Shown here one piece after another: positions 32,249 to 42,538 of a stretch of DNA of 64,000 nucleotides (positions within the stretch are counted from its first letter, which is position 1; each line of letters begins with the position of its first letter). A program made the translations under genes and the position numbers. The DNA lies in contig NC_030680.2 of the NCBI RefSeq assembly GCF_000004195.4, forward strand, positions 6,796,995 through 6,860,994, in the 5' to 3' direction. The DNA is from Xenopus tropicalis. Its lineage: Eukaryota; Chordata; Amphibia; Anura; Pipidae. A model generated the notes under the pieces. It was given only the letters and a program-made list of their open reading frames with translations. It did no database searches and was not told where the DNA came from.

Positions 32249-34465
32249 ATGTCTGAAGGGGAGATATCCCTACTCTCTAAGGGTCTATCCTTTGTCCCCT
32301 GTACCCCACCGGACACCTTTGACACCATGGTTGATATTTACAGGTTCCAACGAAAACTGAAACTTAGGGAGCATTTTAGGGATTCCCTTGGACAAGAAAA
32401 CCAAGAAAAACCCGTATTTAAAGGTAAAAGCACCTATGAACCCCCTAACATACCACCTGCAGTAAGAACCTTCGGAAAGGTCCTAATGCTAGAAGCTAAA
32501 CAAACAGGTAGTTCCCGTGCTTCACATCCTAACCTATCCCCTGCAGAACGAATGGCTATTCGTACACTCCAGGAGGACAAGAATCTGGTCATTAGGCCAG
32601 CAGACAAGGGTGGGTCCATAGTCTTATTGGATTACTCGTATTATAGGGAGGAAATCTTGTCACAACTATCTGACGTTGGGACATACAGGGAGTTACCCAT
32701 GGATCCCACTAGGAAATTTAAATCTGAATTGGATAATTATATATCCTTAGCCCTGAATGCAGGCTGGATCACTAGCGACATCTATGATTTTCTTGTCACA
32801 GAGTACCCACGTACACCCATCATATATACTCTACCTAAGATCCACAAATCACTTTCAGCACCCCCAGGTAGACCCATTATTTCGGCAGTAGGTTCCCTGT
32901 TTCAACCGGTATCAACCTTTATTGATTCATTCCTACAACCCCTAGTTAAAACCATGGAGTCATATACTCAGGACTCCACGCATGTTATTAGGAAGTTGAG
33001 GGACCTGGGTGGTGTACCTGACAATTGCCTCCTGGTGACAATGGATGTGACTAGTCTCTACACAATCATTCCACACGAACAGGGTATCAGAGCTGTTCAG
33101 AGGGCACTCTCCACAAGTCTTACCTCTAATACACCGACTGAGTTTCTTACATATCTTTTGGAACTCACACTGACTAGAAATTTTTTTAGATTTGAAAATA
33201 AATTTTACCTGCAACTGGCTGGTACCGCAATGGGCAGTGCCCTGGCACCGTCCTATGCGAATCTGTACATGGCCGAATTTGAAAGAGCCCATCTTTTACC
33301 ACTGCTTCAGAAATCAATTTCAGTCTATTTTCGCTATATAGATGACCTGTTTATGATTTGGACTGAAGGAGAGGAAGCCCTCCTCTCCTTCCATCAGCAC
33401 CTTAATCAACTTGACTGCCCCATTAAACTCACATTAAACTACCACAAGGACAACATTGACTTTTTGGATTTGAATATATTTAGAGATGGGGACGGATTAG
33501 GCACCAGGCTATTTCGGAAACCAACAGATAGGAACTCCATCCTACATGCTTCCAGCAAACATCCACCAGCCACTATCAAAGGGATTCCGTACTCCCAGTT
33601 CCTTAGAACTATTAGGAATAACAGCTCAAGCAGCACTGCCAAATTACAATTACAAGAAATGTACGAGAGATTCTTGGAACGTGGATATAAAGAGGAAGTG
33701 TTGCAGACGCAACTCCAGAGGGCCCTTTGCCACACTCAGGGTACACTGTTGGCCAATAAGCACAAGGTGAATGAACAACCAACCCCCTTGATATTTACCA
33801 CTACTTTTTCCTCCACGTCTAAGGCTCTAGCAGAAAGCGTGACTAAAAATTGGGCTATGATTAGCCAAGATGAGTCATTGGCCCTGTATCAAGCCCATAA
33901 ACCTATGATGGGCTACAAGAAGGGAAGGAGCTTGAGAAATCTGTTGGTAAAAACAGACTTCAAGGACCCTAATAGCAATCCATTGAACTGGCTATCTAAT
34001 ATCAAAAAACCTGGATGCTTTAGGTGCCCAGATTGCGTAACATGTAGGTGCCTACTTACGGGTCATGATTTCCCACACCCACATACCGGCAAGAGACTTA
34101 AGATTTTTCATAGACTGGGATGTTTGTCAACATACGTCGTATACATCATCACTTGCCCCTGCGGACTATATTATGTTGGGAAAACAATCACCACATTACG
34201 TGAACGCATCAGCAATCACCGCTCGGCCATCAGTAAAGCACTAAAGGAGGGAGATTCCAAGCAGCCAGTAGCAAGACACTTCGTCAACATGCGGCACTCC
34301 TTACCGACCTTCAGATGTATGGCGATTGATTTCCAACCCCCGCTGGCCCGCGGGGGGAACAGGGACTTGGCTCTACTACAGAGGGAGTCCCGTTGGATCT
34401 TTAAACTAGACTGTGTGGCTCCACGAGGGTTGAATGAAACCCTACCATTTGGATGCTTTATTTAA
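32249..34465 (+). CDS. Penelope-like reverse transcriptase with GIY-YIG endonuclease (738 codons from first Met)
   Basis: Copies the element's RNA at a nicked target. RT motifs in order: RPADKGGSIVLLD (about residues 114-126), KIHK and RPIISAVGS (about 195-214), the first catalytic Asp in MDVTSLY (265-271), GTAMGSALAPSYANLYMAEF (about 328-347), the catalytic YIDD (363-366) and a FLDLNIF segment. A Cys-rich linker (CFRCPDCVTCRC) precedes the GIY-YIG endonuclease with GLYYVGKT at 639-646 and the catalytic-type Arg in LRERISNHR. The frame is intact to the TAA at 34463-34465. The -1 frame is open upstream to 32111 and contains the SIIFNLSKHSM lead-in and a basic stretch, so the real product probably extends N-terminal of this Met. 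Confidence 0.93.
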   Translation: MSEGEISLLSKGLSFVPCTPPDTFDTMVDIYRFQRKLKLREHFRDSLGQENQEKPVFKGKSTYEPPNIPPAVRTFGKVLMLEAKQTGSSRASHPNLSPAERMAIRTLQEDKNLVIRPADKGGSIVLLDYSYYREEILSQLSDVGTYRELPMDPTRKFKSELDNYISLALNAGWITSDIYDFLVTEYPRTPIIYTLPKIHKSLSAPPGRPIISAVGSLFQPVSTFIDSFLQPLVKTMESYTQDSTHVIRKLRDLGGVPDNCLLVTMDVTSLYTIIPHEQGIRAVQRALSTSLTSNTPTEFLTYLLELTLTRNFFRFENKFYLQLAGTAMGSALAPSYANLYMAEFERAHLLPLLQKSISVYFRYIDDLFMIWTEGEEALLSFHQHLNQLDCPIKLTLNYHKDNIDFLDLNIFRDGDGLGTRLFRKPTDRNSILHASSKHPPATIKGIPYSQFLRTIRNNSSSSTAKLQLQEMYERFLERGYKEEVLQTQLQRALCHTQGTLLANKHKVNEQPTPLIFTTTFSSTSKALAESVTKNWAMISQDESLALYQAHKPMMGYKKGRSLRNLLVKTDFKDPNSNPLNWLSNIKKPGCFRCPDCVTCRCLLTGHDFPHPHTGKRLKIFHRLGCLSTYVVYIITCPCGLYYVGKTITTLRERISNHRSAISKALKEGDSKQPVARHFVNMRHSLPTFRCMAIDFQPPLARGGNRDLALLQRESRWIFKLDCVAPRGLNETLPFGCFI

Positions 34466-34983
34466 TGATATACTGACATTTTGCTTTTTTAGTCCCACCC
34501 TTATATATTATGTCTTCTTCTACATATTCTTTCTAATTATAATATGCTGGTTATTTTATCCCATTGGTATTAGGTTGCATGTCTCTCGGACTGTTCCCTA
34601 TGCATAGCATCCTGGAGTATGTCTTGTTTTGCTACATTGCTTCCCCTTCACCTGTTACTATGTACAATAGTCTTGGTTACCATGTTGCAATTCCTCCCCC
34701 CTGGTTCTGTGAACAACGATTAGGGTGCACTTATGACCCCTGGTGGTACCTTACTCCTATTACCAGCCCCACAAAGATCCAGCCCTCGAAAGACAGTATG
34801 CGCATACTGTATCAAGCTTGCTGAACTTTAACCCTACGTGCGACATACCCACGTCCACCTGGTGGCATGAGCATGCTGAGGGGACACGGCCCCCCATCCT
34901 GATTGTGGCGTTGGTCTCTCCTAAATGGGCAAGGGCGCTAGCCGGCGGAGGTACCGGTATGTGAGTAAGTGTCTCTGGCGTGC
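34466..34983 (+). other. 3' untranslated part of the retroelement body
   Basis: About 520 nt between the RT stop and PLTR C, without a conserved frame. The equivalent inverted segment is 29107-29624. Confidence 0.8.
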
Positions 34984-35656
34984 AGTGGCATGGTAAGACC
35001 AGCCCGAAATACGAGCAATTGGGTACCGACTTAGTGCCGTGCATGGCACAGCCAGGGACCCTGCTGTTTCTATATGGTCCCAACAATAATAATTGAAAAT
35101 CCCTCTGCCTGCCAGGGCATTCGGGCACACACGCCCGCTCACCACTGCCGGTTGCCTAGCAACGGCGAGCAGGACGCGCCGCTCATTCTCAAACGCCGGA
35201 GGCTGCCCAGGCACAGGGCAACGTTGCCGCACACTAAAGGTACGACTCGTCCAAACTACAGCATAGCTGTTTCCACTATCTGGGGCATATTCGGTCGGGT
35301 TACCTGGTATGGGGAGGGGCCTGCCCAGGGGTCCGTGCACAAACACTTATTTCCCTTTAGCACTATAAGTTTATAAGATGTACACTTTCGTCTGTTATTT
35401 TTTTGATTGATGTCAAGTCTTTGTTTTTCCCTCTCCTTAATTTTTGTGAACCTTTATGCAAATGTTTTGGGTCGCCTAGCAACAGCATTGGCGCCCTTTT
35501 TGCCTATAATTGTTTGTTCCCCACATGGTGTTGTACCCCTGACGAAAGCTCCTGTGTGGAGCTGAAACGTTGGAACTAATAAACCTCTGATGCAATTAAT
35601 TTTCATTTGACCCAGTGACTTTCATATGCAAACCCTGTGTGTGCCGTCATCCGAGC

Positions 35657-35660
<4 letters not shown>
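34984..35660 (+). repeat. PLTR C (forward, 3' copy)
   Basis: Starts at AGTGGCATGG and matches PLTR B until GAGCCTGTATAT, where it passes into (TA)n. It therefore lacks the last 70 nt present in B. Hammerhead-like box CTGACGA at 35539-35545; X-box at 35151-35163. Confidence 0.9.
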
Positions 35661-35690
<30 letters not shown>

Positions 35691-35716
35691 ACAATAGCAA
35701 TTATAGCTTTACAGAG

Positions 35717-35762
<46 letters not shown>

Positions 35763-35860
35763 TTATTATAGCTTTACAGAGCAAAATTATATAAATAAAT
35801 ATATATATATATATAAATTTTGCTCTGTAAAGCTATTATATTATTATAGCTTTACAGAGC

Positions 35861-35921
<61 letters not shown>

Positions 35922-35930
35922 CTTATATTG
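35659..35930. repeat. (TA)n tracts with GCTTTACAGAGC palindromes
   Basis: Three (TA)n runs separated by four copies, in both orientations, of TATAGCTTTACAGAGCAAAA-like sequence. Two of them (35764-35792 and 35812-35840) form an inverted repeat around a short (AT)n loop. The right flank of the retroelement merges into the first run. Confidence 0.8.
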
Positions 35931-36120
35931 TTATTCCAGGCTTTCCCTATTCATCCTACAGTCTCTTGTTCCAAGCACTGCCTGGTTGCTGGGGTAAACA
36001 ACCCTAGCAACCAGATAGCGGCTGAACAAAACGCCAAGTAACTCAAAACCCAGGAGCAATTTAAAATGAAGTCCAATTGCAGTCTTAGAATATGAATGTC
36101 TACATCATACTAAAAGGTAA
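35931..36120. mobile_element. T2-type MITE fragment
   Basis: Carries the motifs GCCTGGTTGCTGGGGTAAAC, CCTAGCAACCAGATAGCGGC and CAATTGCAGTCTTAGAATAT, but lacks a right terminus. Confidence 0.6.
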
Positions 36121-36342
36121 TGTTGGTGTTATACAAGTTTAACTGCTTACCTGCCACGGCTGACTGCCCGCTCTGTAGATTCTACATTACCTAGCAATGT
36201 GTGGTGCAGTAAGTCAAGCAGTCAGTGGCAAAAGGGTTAAAGAAATGTGTTCCTTTCAGGTTAACTCTCACACACATAGATCCTAGCACCCTATGCTTAT
36301 AGATGAGCTCAGACACTGATCACATTGACTTTAATAAAAGAT

Positions 36343-36348
36343 TTTATT
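36343..36348 (-). terminator. Poly(A) signal of the unknown - strand gene
   Basis: AATAAA on the - strand, 48 bp past the stop codon of the 349-codon frame, with a T-rich stretch downstream. This gives the gene a short, plausible 3' UTR. Confidence 0.65.
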
Positions 36349-36395
36349 TTAACACGGTTGCCATGTTCTTCACTCCTATAGAGTCCGGCGCATCC

Positions 36396-37445
36396 CTAGG
36401 AACAAGGGTTCTGCTGCTGGATCATTTCCATCTCCTCCATTTTTATTTCCGTCATTGCCAATTCCTGGCTATACTGGGTGAGAAACTCCAAGAGCTCTCC
36501 GTCGCCATCTGGCTGTGGGCATGTAACATTCCCGCTCAGCCCCGAGATCATTGGGTCATGCTGTAGGCAGGGCTGATCCAGATGTGCTCCAGAGCCTTCA
36601 GGTAATGAGCTATCATGCACATAAAGCTGAGCAGAAGGCCCAAGGCCTTCAGGTACATTGTTGATCTGCAAGGGAGGCTGGGTAGCAAACGTAAGGCCTT
36701 CAGGTACATTGTTGACCGGCAAGGGAGGCTGGGTAGCAAACGTAAGGCCTTCAGGTACATTGTTGACCGGCAAGGAAGGCTGGGTAACAAACATAAGGCC
36801 TTCAGGTACATTGTTGATCTGAAAGAGAGGCTTAGCTGCCAACCTATGGCCTCCATGTAAATTGTTGCACTGCAAGGGAGGCTGAGCAGGCAATGTAAGG
36901 CCTTGGGGTACATGGTTGCGCTGCAAGGGAGGCTGAGTTTCCAACCTATGGCCTCCATGTAAATGGTTGTGCTGCAAGGGAGGCTGAGCTGCCAACCTAT
37001 GGCCTCTGCGTGTGGAGTCACAGAACCTAAGACCATTAGGTGACGGGTTACGCTGTAGACAAGGTGGTTCATAAGACTCCAGGCCTTCGGGTAATACATA
37101 AAACTGCACACACAGCTCATTATAAATCCTAAAGCCTCTGGAAAATGCAGCCGGGCCATATGAATAGCCAAATGGTGCGTAAGGATGGTAGCGGAAGAAG
37201 CCAGGTGCTGGGTAAGGGCCCTGGCAAACATGCAGAGATGGAAGGACTGGCCTGGGGTGAGGAGCAGCCACAGCAGGAACATGACTGGATGGAAGTGTCT
37301 CCCTCCCCTGATGCTGCATATTGTTATGATTGGTGTCCCCGGCATTCATAATCACCTCGTTGTTTCTGGGCGCAGGGGTTTTACTTTGGGGTCCCTCTGC
37401 ATTCTGATTTTTCCGCTTTGTAGATTTGGACATACGAGATGTCAT
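36396..37445 (-). CDS. Unknown Pro/Gln-rich repeat protein, 349 codons, apparently single exon
   Basis: I do not recognise a family. The N-terminus is basic (MSKSTKRKNQNAEGPQSK); residues about 50-110 are Pro/Tyr/Phe-rich (PYAPFGYSYGPAAFSR). The central part is a series of 17-residue (51-nt) units of the type NNVPEGLTFATQPPLPV, alternating with HLHGGHRLAAQPPLQ-type units. The C-terminus is acidic and Gln-rich (EIKMEEMEMIQQQNPCS). There is no signal peptide or membrane segment. The start has G at -3. A TATAAAA box lies 230 bp upstream and AATAAA 48 bp downstream of the stop, both correctly oriented. The stop-free, aperiodic parts outside the repeat argue for a real protein. It lies between bmal1 and btbd10, where I know of no gene in mammals. 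Confidence 0.6.
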   Translation of the reverse strand: MTSRMSKSTKRKNQNAEGPQSKTPAPRNNEVIMNAGDTNHNNMQHQGRETLPSSHVPAVAAPHPRPVLPSLHVCQGPYPAPGFFRYHPYAPFGYSYGPAAFSRGFRIYNELCVQFYVLPEGLESYEPPCLQRNPSPNGLRFCDSTRRGHRLAAQPPLQHNHLHGGHRLETQPPLQRNHVPQGLTLPAQPPLQCNNLHGGHRLAAKPLFQINNVPEGLMFVTQPSLPVNNVPEGLTFATQPPLPVNNVPEGLTFATQPPLQINNVPEGLGPSAQLYVHDSSLPEGSGAHLDQPCLQHDPMISGLSGNVTCPQPDGDGELLEFLTQYSQELAMTEIKMEEMEMIQQQNPCS

Positions 37446-37457
37446 CGCGGTGCCCGC

Positions 37458-37475
37458 TGCGGGGGGGGGGGGGCA
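37458..37475 (-). other. Possible splice acceptor upstream of the unknown gene's start
   Basis: On the - strand a run of about a dozen C residues is followed by GCAG about 11 nt before the ATG. It could be the end of a 5'-UTR intron, or simply a homopolymer tract within an unspliced 5' UTR. Confidence 0.25.
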
Positions 37476-37675
37476 AATCCCACTCTTGCCTAAAGCCGAT
37501 CTGAGAAAAAGTCACAATATTGGCCTAGTGACACACTGCTGCCTGCAACTCCTCCTGTAGCTCCTGCAGTTGTGATTTTACCGTTATTCCAACCGCTGCT
37601 TCTGCTGTGCAAGTCAGGGCCGTACCATTATGGCGATGATGCAGGGGAGCCCCTGCCAGTTCTACTACAGCAACC

Positions 37676-37682
37676 TTTTATA
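37676..37682 (-). promoter_or_regulatory. TATA box of the unknown gene
   Basis: On the - strand CTATAAAAGG, a near-ideal TATA box. Transcription would start near 37650, leaving about 200 nt of 5' UTR, with a short upstream ORF (ATG GTA CGG CCC TGA, - strand, near 37630) before the main ATG at 37445. Confidence 0.5.
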
Positions 37683-37704
37683 GTTTCATTAGAAACAGTT
37701 ATAC

Positions 37705-38807
37705 AGGTATGGGATCCCTTATCCGGAAACTCGTTATCCAGAAAGTTCCAAATTACGGAAAGGCCATCTCCCATAGACTCCATTATAAGCAAATAATTGT
37801 AATTTTAAAAATGATTCCCTTTTCTCTGTAATAAAAACAGTACCTGTACTTGATCCCAACTAAGATATAATTACCCCTTATTGGGGCAGAACAGCCCTAT
37901 TGGGTTTATTTAATGGTTAAATGATTCCCTTTTCTCTGTAATAATAAAACAGTACCTGTACTTGATCCCAACTAAGATATAATTACCCCTTATTGGGGCA
38001 GAACAGCCCTATTGGGTTTATTTAATGGTTAAATGATTCCCTTTTCTCTGTAATAATAAAACAGTACCTGTACTTGATCCCAACTAAGATATAATTACCC
38101 CTTATTGGGGCAGAACAGCCCTATTGGGTTTATTTAATGGTTAAATGATTCCCTTTTCTCTGTAATAATAAAACAGTACCTGTACTTGATCCCAACTAAG
38201 ATATAATTACCCCTTATTGGGGCAGAACAGTCCTATTGGGTTTATGAAATGGTTAAATGATTCCCTTTTCTCTGTAATAATAAAACAGTACCTGTTCTTG
38301 ATCCCAACTAAGATATAATTACCCCTTATTGGGGCAGAACAGTCCTATTGGGTTTATTTAATGGTTAAATGATTCCCTTTTCTCTGTAATAATAAAACAG
38401 TACCTGTACTTGATCCCAACTAAGATATAATTACCCCTTATTGGGGCAGAACAGCCCTATTGGGTTTATTTAATGGTTAAATTATTTCCTTTTCTCTGTA
38501 ATAATAAAACAGTACCTGTACTTGATCCCAACTAAGATATAATTACCCCTTATTGGGGGCAGAACAGCCCTATTGGGTTTATTTAATGGTTAAATGATTC
38601 CCTTTTCTCTGTAATAATAAAACAGTACCTGTACTTGATCCCAACTAAGATATAATTACCCCTTATTGGGGCAGAACAGCCCTATTGGGTTTATTCTATA
38701 TTTAAATGATTTTTAACAAACTTAAGTTTTGGAGATCCAAATTACGGAAAGATCCCTTATCCAGAAAACCCCAGGTCCCAAGCATTCCGGATAACAGGTC
38801 CCATACC
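37705..38807. mobile_element. GGTATGGGATCC-type MITE carrying a 112-bp internal tandem array (about 8 copies)
   Basis: Termini are inverted: CAGGTATGGGATCCCTTATCC at the left and GGATAACAGGTCCCATACC at the right. Between them a unit of about 112 bp (TGATTCCCTTTTCTCTGTAA ... CAGAACAGCCCTATTGGGTT) is repeated about eight times. Three more members in this window carry different copy numbers of the same unit. Confidence 0.85.
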
Positions 38808-40152
38808 GGTACGTCATAATTATCATTAGTGAGAGGAGTTGGTAGCCCCCCTACACTTACCTTTACCTCTCTGATATTTACAGTGAAAAGCAGCAATATC
38901 TGTTTAATTCTGTACAGCCTGCAAATCTTTTTAGCTTAAGAAGGCTACAGAGGATGCTGGGTATTCTCTAGGTCTCTGGTAATGTCCTGCAGTCAAACAT
39001 AAAGAAAGTTAATTAATAAATGCACATTCCCTGGCACCATGCCTTAATTATTATGCTTTTATCCATCCATTCCCTGCTTCTAAACAGACTATTATAGGGG
39101 ACATATCCCTTGCATATAACAATGTAAATTGCTCATTCTTTTGAAACTTACATATTGATTTTCTATTAGTAGTTTTTACACTGCCAGCATCACAAATGGG
39201 TAAACTAAGCGCCCCCTGGTGTTCATCACAGACAGTACAGCAATTTACTGAGAAGGGAGCAATGGGAAGGGAGCAAGATAGCAGCTCCCAGTAGGCATCA
39301 GAATAGCACTCAATAGTAAGAAATCCAAGTCCGGCTTGGGACTCCTCCAGTTACATGGGAGTAGGAGAAACAATAGGTTAGCTGAAAGCAGTTCTAATGT
39401 GTAGCGCTGGCTCCTTCTGAAAGCTCAGACTCAGGCACACTTTACTGCTGCGCTGCAAGTTGGAGTGATATCCCCCCCCCTCACCCCCAGCAGCCGATCA
39501 GCAGAACAATGGGAAGGGAGCAAGATAGCAGCTCCCAGTAGGTATCAGAATAGCACTCAATAGTAAGAAATCCAAGTCCGGCTTGGGACTCCTCCAGTTA
39601 CATGGGAGTAGGAGAAACAATAAGTTAGCTGAAAGCAGTTCTAATGGGTAGCGCTGGCTGAAAGCTCAGACTCAGGCACAAGGCACTGAGATGGCGCCTA
39701 CACACCAATATTACAGCTACAAATACATTTGTTGGTTCAAGAATAAAAGGTTAAATGGCAGAGAGAATTATTTGCTGTGTAACAGTGTCATTTAGAAATA
39801 AAAAGTGCCCCATAAACATCATGACAGTATCTCTTTACAAAATATAAACGGCAAAAGTGCTCTCTGAGCGATTTTACATGGGAAGGAATATACATCCCCT
39901 TTCAGTATGGATCCAACCTGCTGGCACTGATGATGGGATACGAAGCCCAATTAACCTGATAAAACATCACAGATACAGGATGAGGTGAGAGCCTACCGTC
40001 ATATTAGCAGTTTCCATGCAAACGTCTAGTCAATTAAATAATAAAAGAAGGCAATGATTCAGACCCTTGTGATTAATCAGTACAGACAAATGCAGAATCC
40101 TTATATAATGGCTCTCATACAGTGACCAGCATGGAAGGCATTCAGACAAGGC
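38808..40152. other. Intergenic repeat-rich sequence
   Basis: No gene is seen. Two copies of a roughly 180-bp sequence (GGGAAGGGAGCAAGATAGCA ...) lie at about 39255-39430 and 39510-39685, divided by a C-tract, as in a tandemly duplicated interspersed repeat. Confidence 0.6.
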
Positions 40153-40399
40153 TTAAAGGAACAGTAACACCAAACAATGTCCTGCTGCCTGCACTGGTAA
40201 AAGCTGTGTGTTTGCTTTAGATAGACTACTATAGTTTTATATGAATAAGCTGCTGTGTAGCCCCGGAGGCAGTGACTCAGGCTGAAAAAAGAGAAAAGGC
40301 CCAGATTACATAGCAGATAACAGATTAACCCCTACAAAATGCAATGGTGTTTTACCAGACTTTTATCTGTGCCATTTTTTGGTGTTACTGTTCCTTTAA
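40153..40399. mobile_element. Complete TTAAAGGAACAGTAACACC-type MITE (247 bp)
   Basis: Perfectly placed terminal inverted repeats (TTAAAGGAACAGTAACACC and GGTGTTACTGTTCCTTTAA) bounded by TTAA, the target of Kolobok/T2-type and piggyBac-type transposition. It gives the template form of the expanded copy at 57553. Confidence 0.85.
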
Positions 40400-40512
40400 T
40401 CTTTACACGCGCAGGATAGCTTTCCCACACCAACTCCAGCACCTGGATCCCTATGCATGGAACAGATCTGATGTAAAAGCGATTGCTGTAAGAATTAAAA
40501 TAATTACATTTT

Positions 40513-40518
40513 TTTATT
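40513..40518 (-). terminator. Possible btbd10 poly(A) signal (distal)
   Basis: AATAAA on the - strand, about 2 kb downstream of the btbd10 stop, in non-MITE sequence. Another candidate pair is at 41636-41645 in AT-rich sequence. Neither can be chosen without transcript data. Confidence 0.3.
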
Positions 40519-40715
40519 GAATGCAAAACATACAATCATTTTAATAAACAAACGATTCTTATTTCTGTAAACCTGTCACGAGAAATATTCTGTGAAAAGA
40601 TGTAAGGCATTGCTGAGCAGAGAGCCCGGTGGGAGTAGGGATGTTCGTCAGCACCGAGGGATACTGAGAGTAATGAAGGGTATGTGTGTGTGTATATGTA
40701 TACACATGTATATAC

Positions 40716-40746
<31 letters not shown>

Positions 40747-40806
40747 CAGGGATATCCATCTCTAGCAGACACTCGGGGGGGGGGGGGGGGGGGGTAGATA
40801 ACATGT

Positions 40807-41122
40807 AAAGGTTCCCATACACAGTAAGAGCTGCTTGTCTGGCGAGGTGACCAAACGAGCGGATCTTCTCCCGATATCCCAACCCAATGGGGTCAATATT
40901 GGGCTAATTCGGTCGTTCATCCCTGGGGCAAATGATTAAATTAAAATGGCAGGCATAGGAGCTTTCGGGCCGAGGACCGTGTCCCTGATCCAAGGGAAAA
41001 TCAAACCTGCCCGACTGAGATCTGCCCAATTTTAGGCCAGATATCGGTCAGGTGGATAAGCTGCCAAATCGGTTTGAAGGGCCCAAATCGGCAGATAAAA
41101 TTTGCCCGTGTATGGCCACCTT
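40807..41122. mobile_element. GGCCATACAC-type MITE
   Basis: Left end AAAGGTTCCCATACACAG is diverged; the right end is GTGTATGGCCACCTT. The interior has GCGGATCTTCTCCCGATATC as in the other members. Confidence 0.75.
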
Positions 41123-41592
41123 AAAGGGGTAGTTCACCTTTTAGTATGATATAGAATTGCGTATTCGCAATTTTTCAATTGGTCTTCATTATTCATTTCT
41201 GATTTTTTGATCCATTTGCCTTTTCCTTCTAACTCTTCCCAGCTTTCAAATGGGGGTCACTGACCCCGGCAGCCAAAAAGCTATTGCTCTGTGAGGCTCC
41301 AGTTTTATTTTTGTTACTTTTTATAACTTGTGTTTCTATTCAGTCCCTCTCCTATTCATATACCAGCCTCTCATTCAAACTGCTCCCTGGTTGCTAAGGT
41401 AATTTGGACCCTAGCAACCAGACAGCTGCTGAAACTCCAAACTGCAGAGCTGCTGAGCAAAAAACAAAATAACTTAAAAAAACCTAAAAATAAACAAAGG
41501 AAGGCCAATTGCAAATTGTCTCAAAATATTACTCTCTACATCATACTAAAAGTAAACTCAACTTTAACCCAAAAGGTGAACAACCCCTTTAA
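41121..41592. mobile_element. Full-length T2-type (TTAA) MITE, 472 bp
   Basis: Starts TTAAAGGGGTAGTTCACC and ends GGTGAACAACCCCTTTAA, with the TTAA target at both ends. It abuts the GGCCATACAC-type MITE. Confidence 0.9.
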
Positions 41593-41604
41593 GAGTGCTG
41601 CTGC

Positions 41605-41780
41605 CTATATATATATCTATATATCTAAATATATATTTATTTATTTTTATATCTATCTAAATATATATCTATATATATCTATAGATACATAGATAGATAG
41701 ATAGATATATAATCTATATAGATATCTATAGATAAATATAGAGATAGATATGTGCACACACACACATACATACCCATATG
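41605..41780. repeat. AT-rich (ATCT/ATAG)n and (CA)n microsatellites
   Basis: Imperfect ATATCTAT / ATAGATAG repeats with a (CA)n at 41755-41768, in the presumed 3' flank or 3' UTR of btbd10. Confidence 0.8.
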
Positions 41781-42538
41781 CACACTAGTCAAACAGTCAT
41801 AGGTGGAAACAAAATCTGCTTATACTAAATATTCCAGTGGTTTAAATAAAGCAATATGTGCTCAATCAAAATTAATACATTTAAAGGGATTGTGAATATA
41901 TATATTTATAAAGCCAAAAGAAAGGGTTTTTTTTTTTTGGATAGATTATACTTTTTTTTGCAAATTAGTATTATACAATAGGACTATAAAATATGACAAA
42001 CACCAATTGGAAACCATTAAAGTGCCACTATGTATGATGCTTATGGGGCTCGGCCCATATCAGGGAGGTTTGGATGCTCCTGTTGGTTTAGAAGGGCTCC
42101 TGAAAAAAACAGAAAAGGTGGGTGAGGGGGGATTATGCCCTGCCTAGAGACCACCAGCTTTTACAAACCCACTAAAGAGAATCAATACATTTGAACAAAG
42201 AGAACAGATGAATTGCTTTCCACGTGTTCCTTTGGTCTTAAAAGTAAAAAAAAAAAAGTCTCCACACCGCAAAACCAAGACAGTTCATAGGCATTGTACA
42301 AACACGAGACACTGCTGCTGTGCGACTTGACCGGTTCGGGGGTTGCGCTCCCGACTGTTCGTAATGATTGTAGGAAACGGTGAGCTGTGCTGCCTGCATT
42401 GGCCACGTGTTGCAGTCGGCTTGACCCAGTGGCCGCTTATCTCCTGATGGCAAACTGCCATGGGTCGTCTGATTTTAAAGGACTTGGAGCTTACAAGGCC
42501 TTCCACCATATTGTTCCCATATTGGAAAAAGGTAACAG

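Larger units (their letters stand above)
28356..35660 (+). mobile_element. Composite Penelope-like retroelement (full copy plus inverted truncated copy)
   Basis: Order: PLTR A (28356-29106, reversed), reversed 3' part of the body (29107-30515), PLTR B (30516-31258, forward), complete body with two ORFs (31259-34983), PLTR C (34984-35660, forward). The inverted part is 1409 nt, exactly as long as its counterpart at 33575-34983, and it encodes identical residues. The three PLTRs have equal internal spacing (669 nt from AGTGGC to GAGCCTG). These facts point to a very recent insertion. The class is assigned from an RT with YIDD plus a C-terminal GIY-YIG endonuclease, the Penelope-like combination. 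The subgroup (Neptune, Poseidon or Penelope proper) was not determined. Confidence 0.92.

Noticed and set aside
36548..37345. 265-codon second frame within the unknown gene
   Set aside because: Shadow frame permitted by the 51-nt repeat; it lacks the aperiodic N- and C-terminal regions and the start/stop arrangement of the 349-codon frame.
37500..37700. A Leu/Gln-rich coiled-coil-like frame upstream of the unknown gene (- strand)
   Set aside because: The frame SQLQELQEELQAAV has no ATG upstream and ends at a TAG before the main start, so it is more likely 5' UTR.
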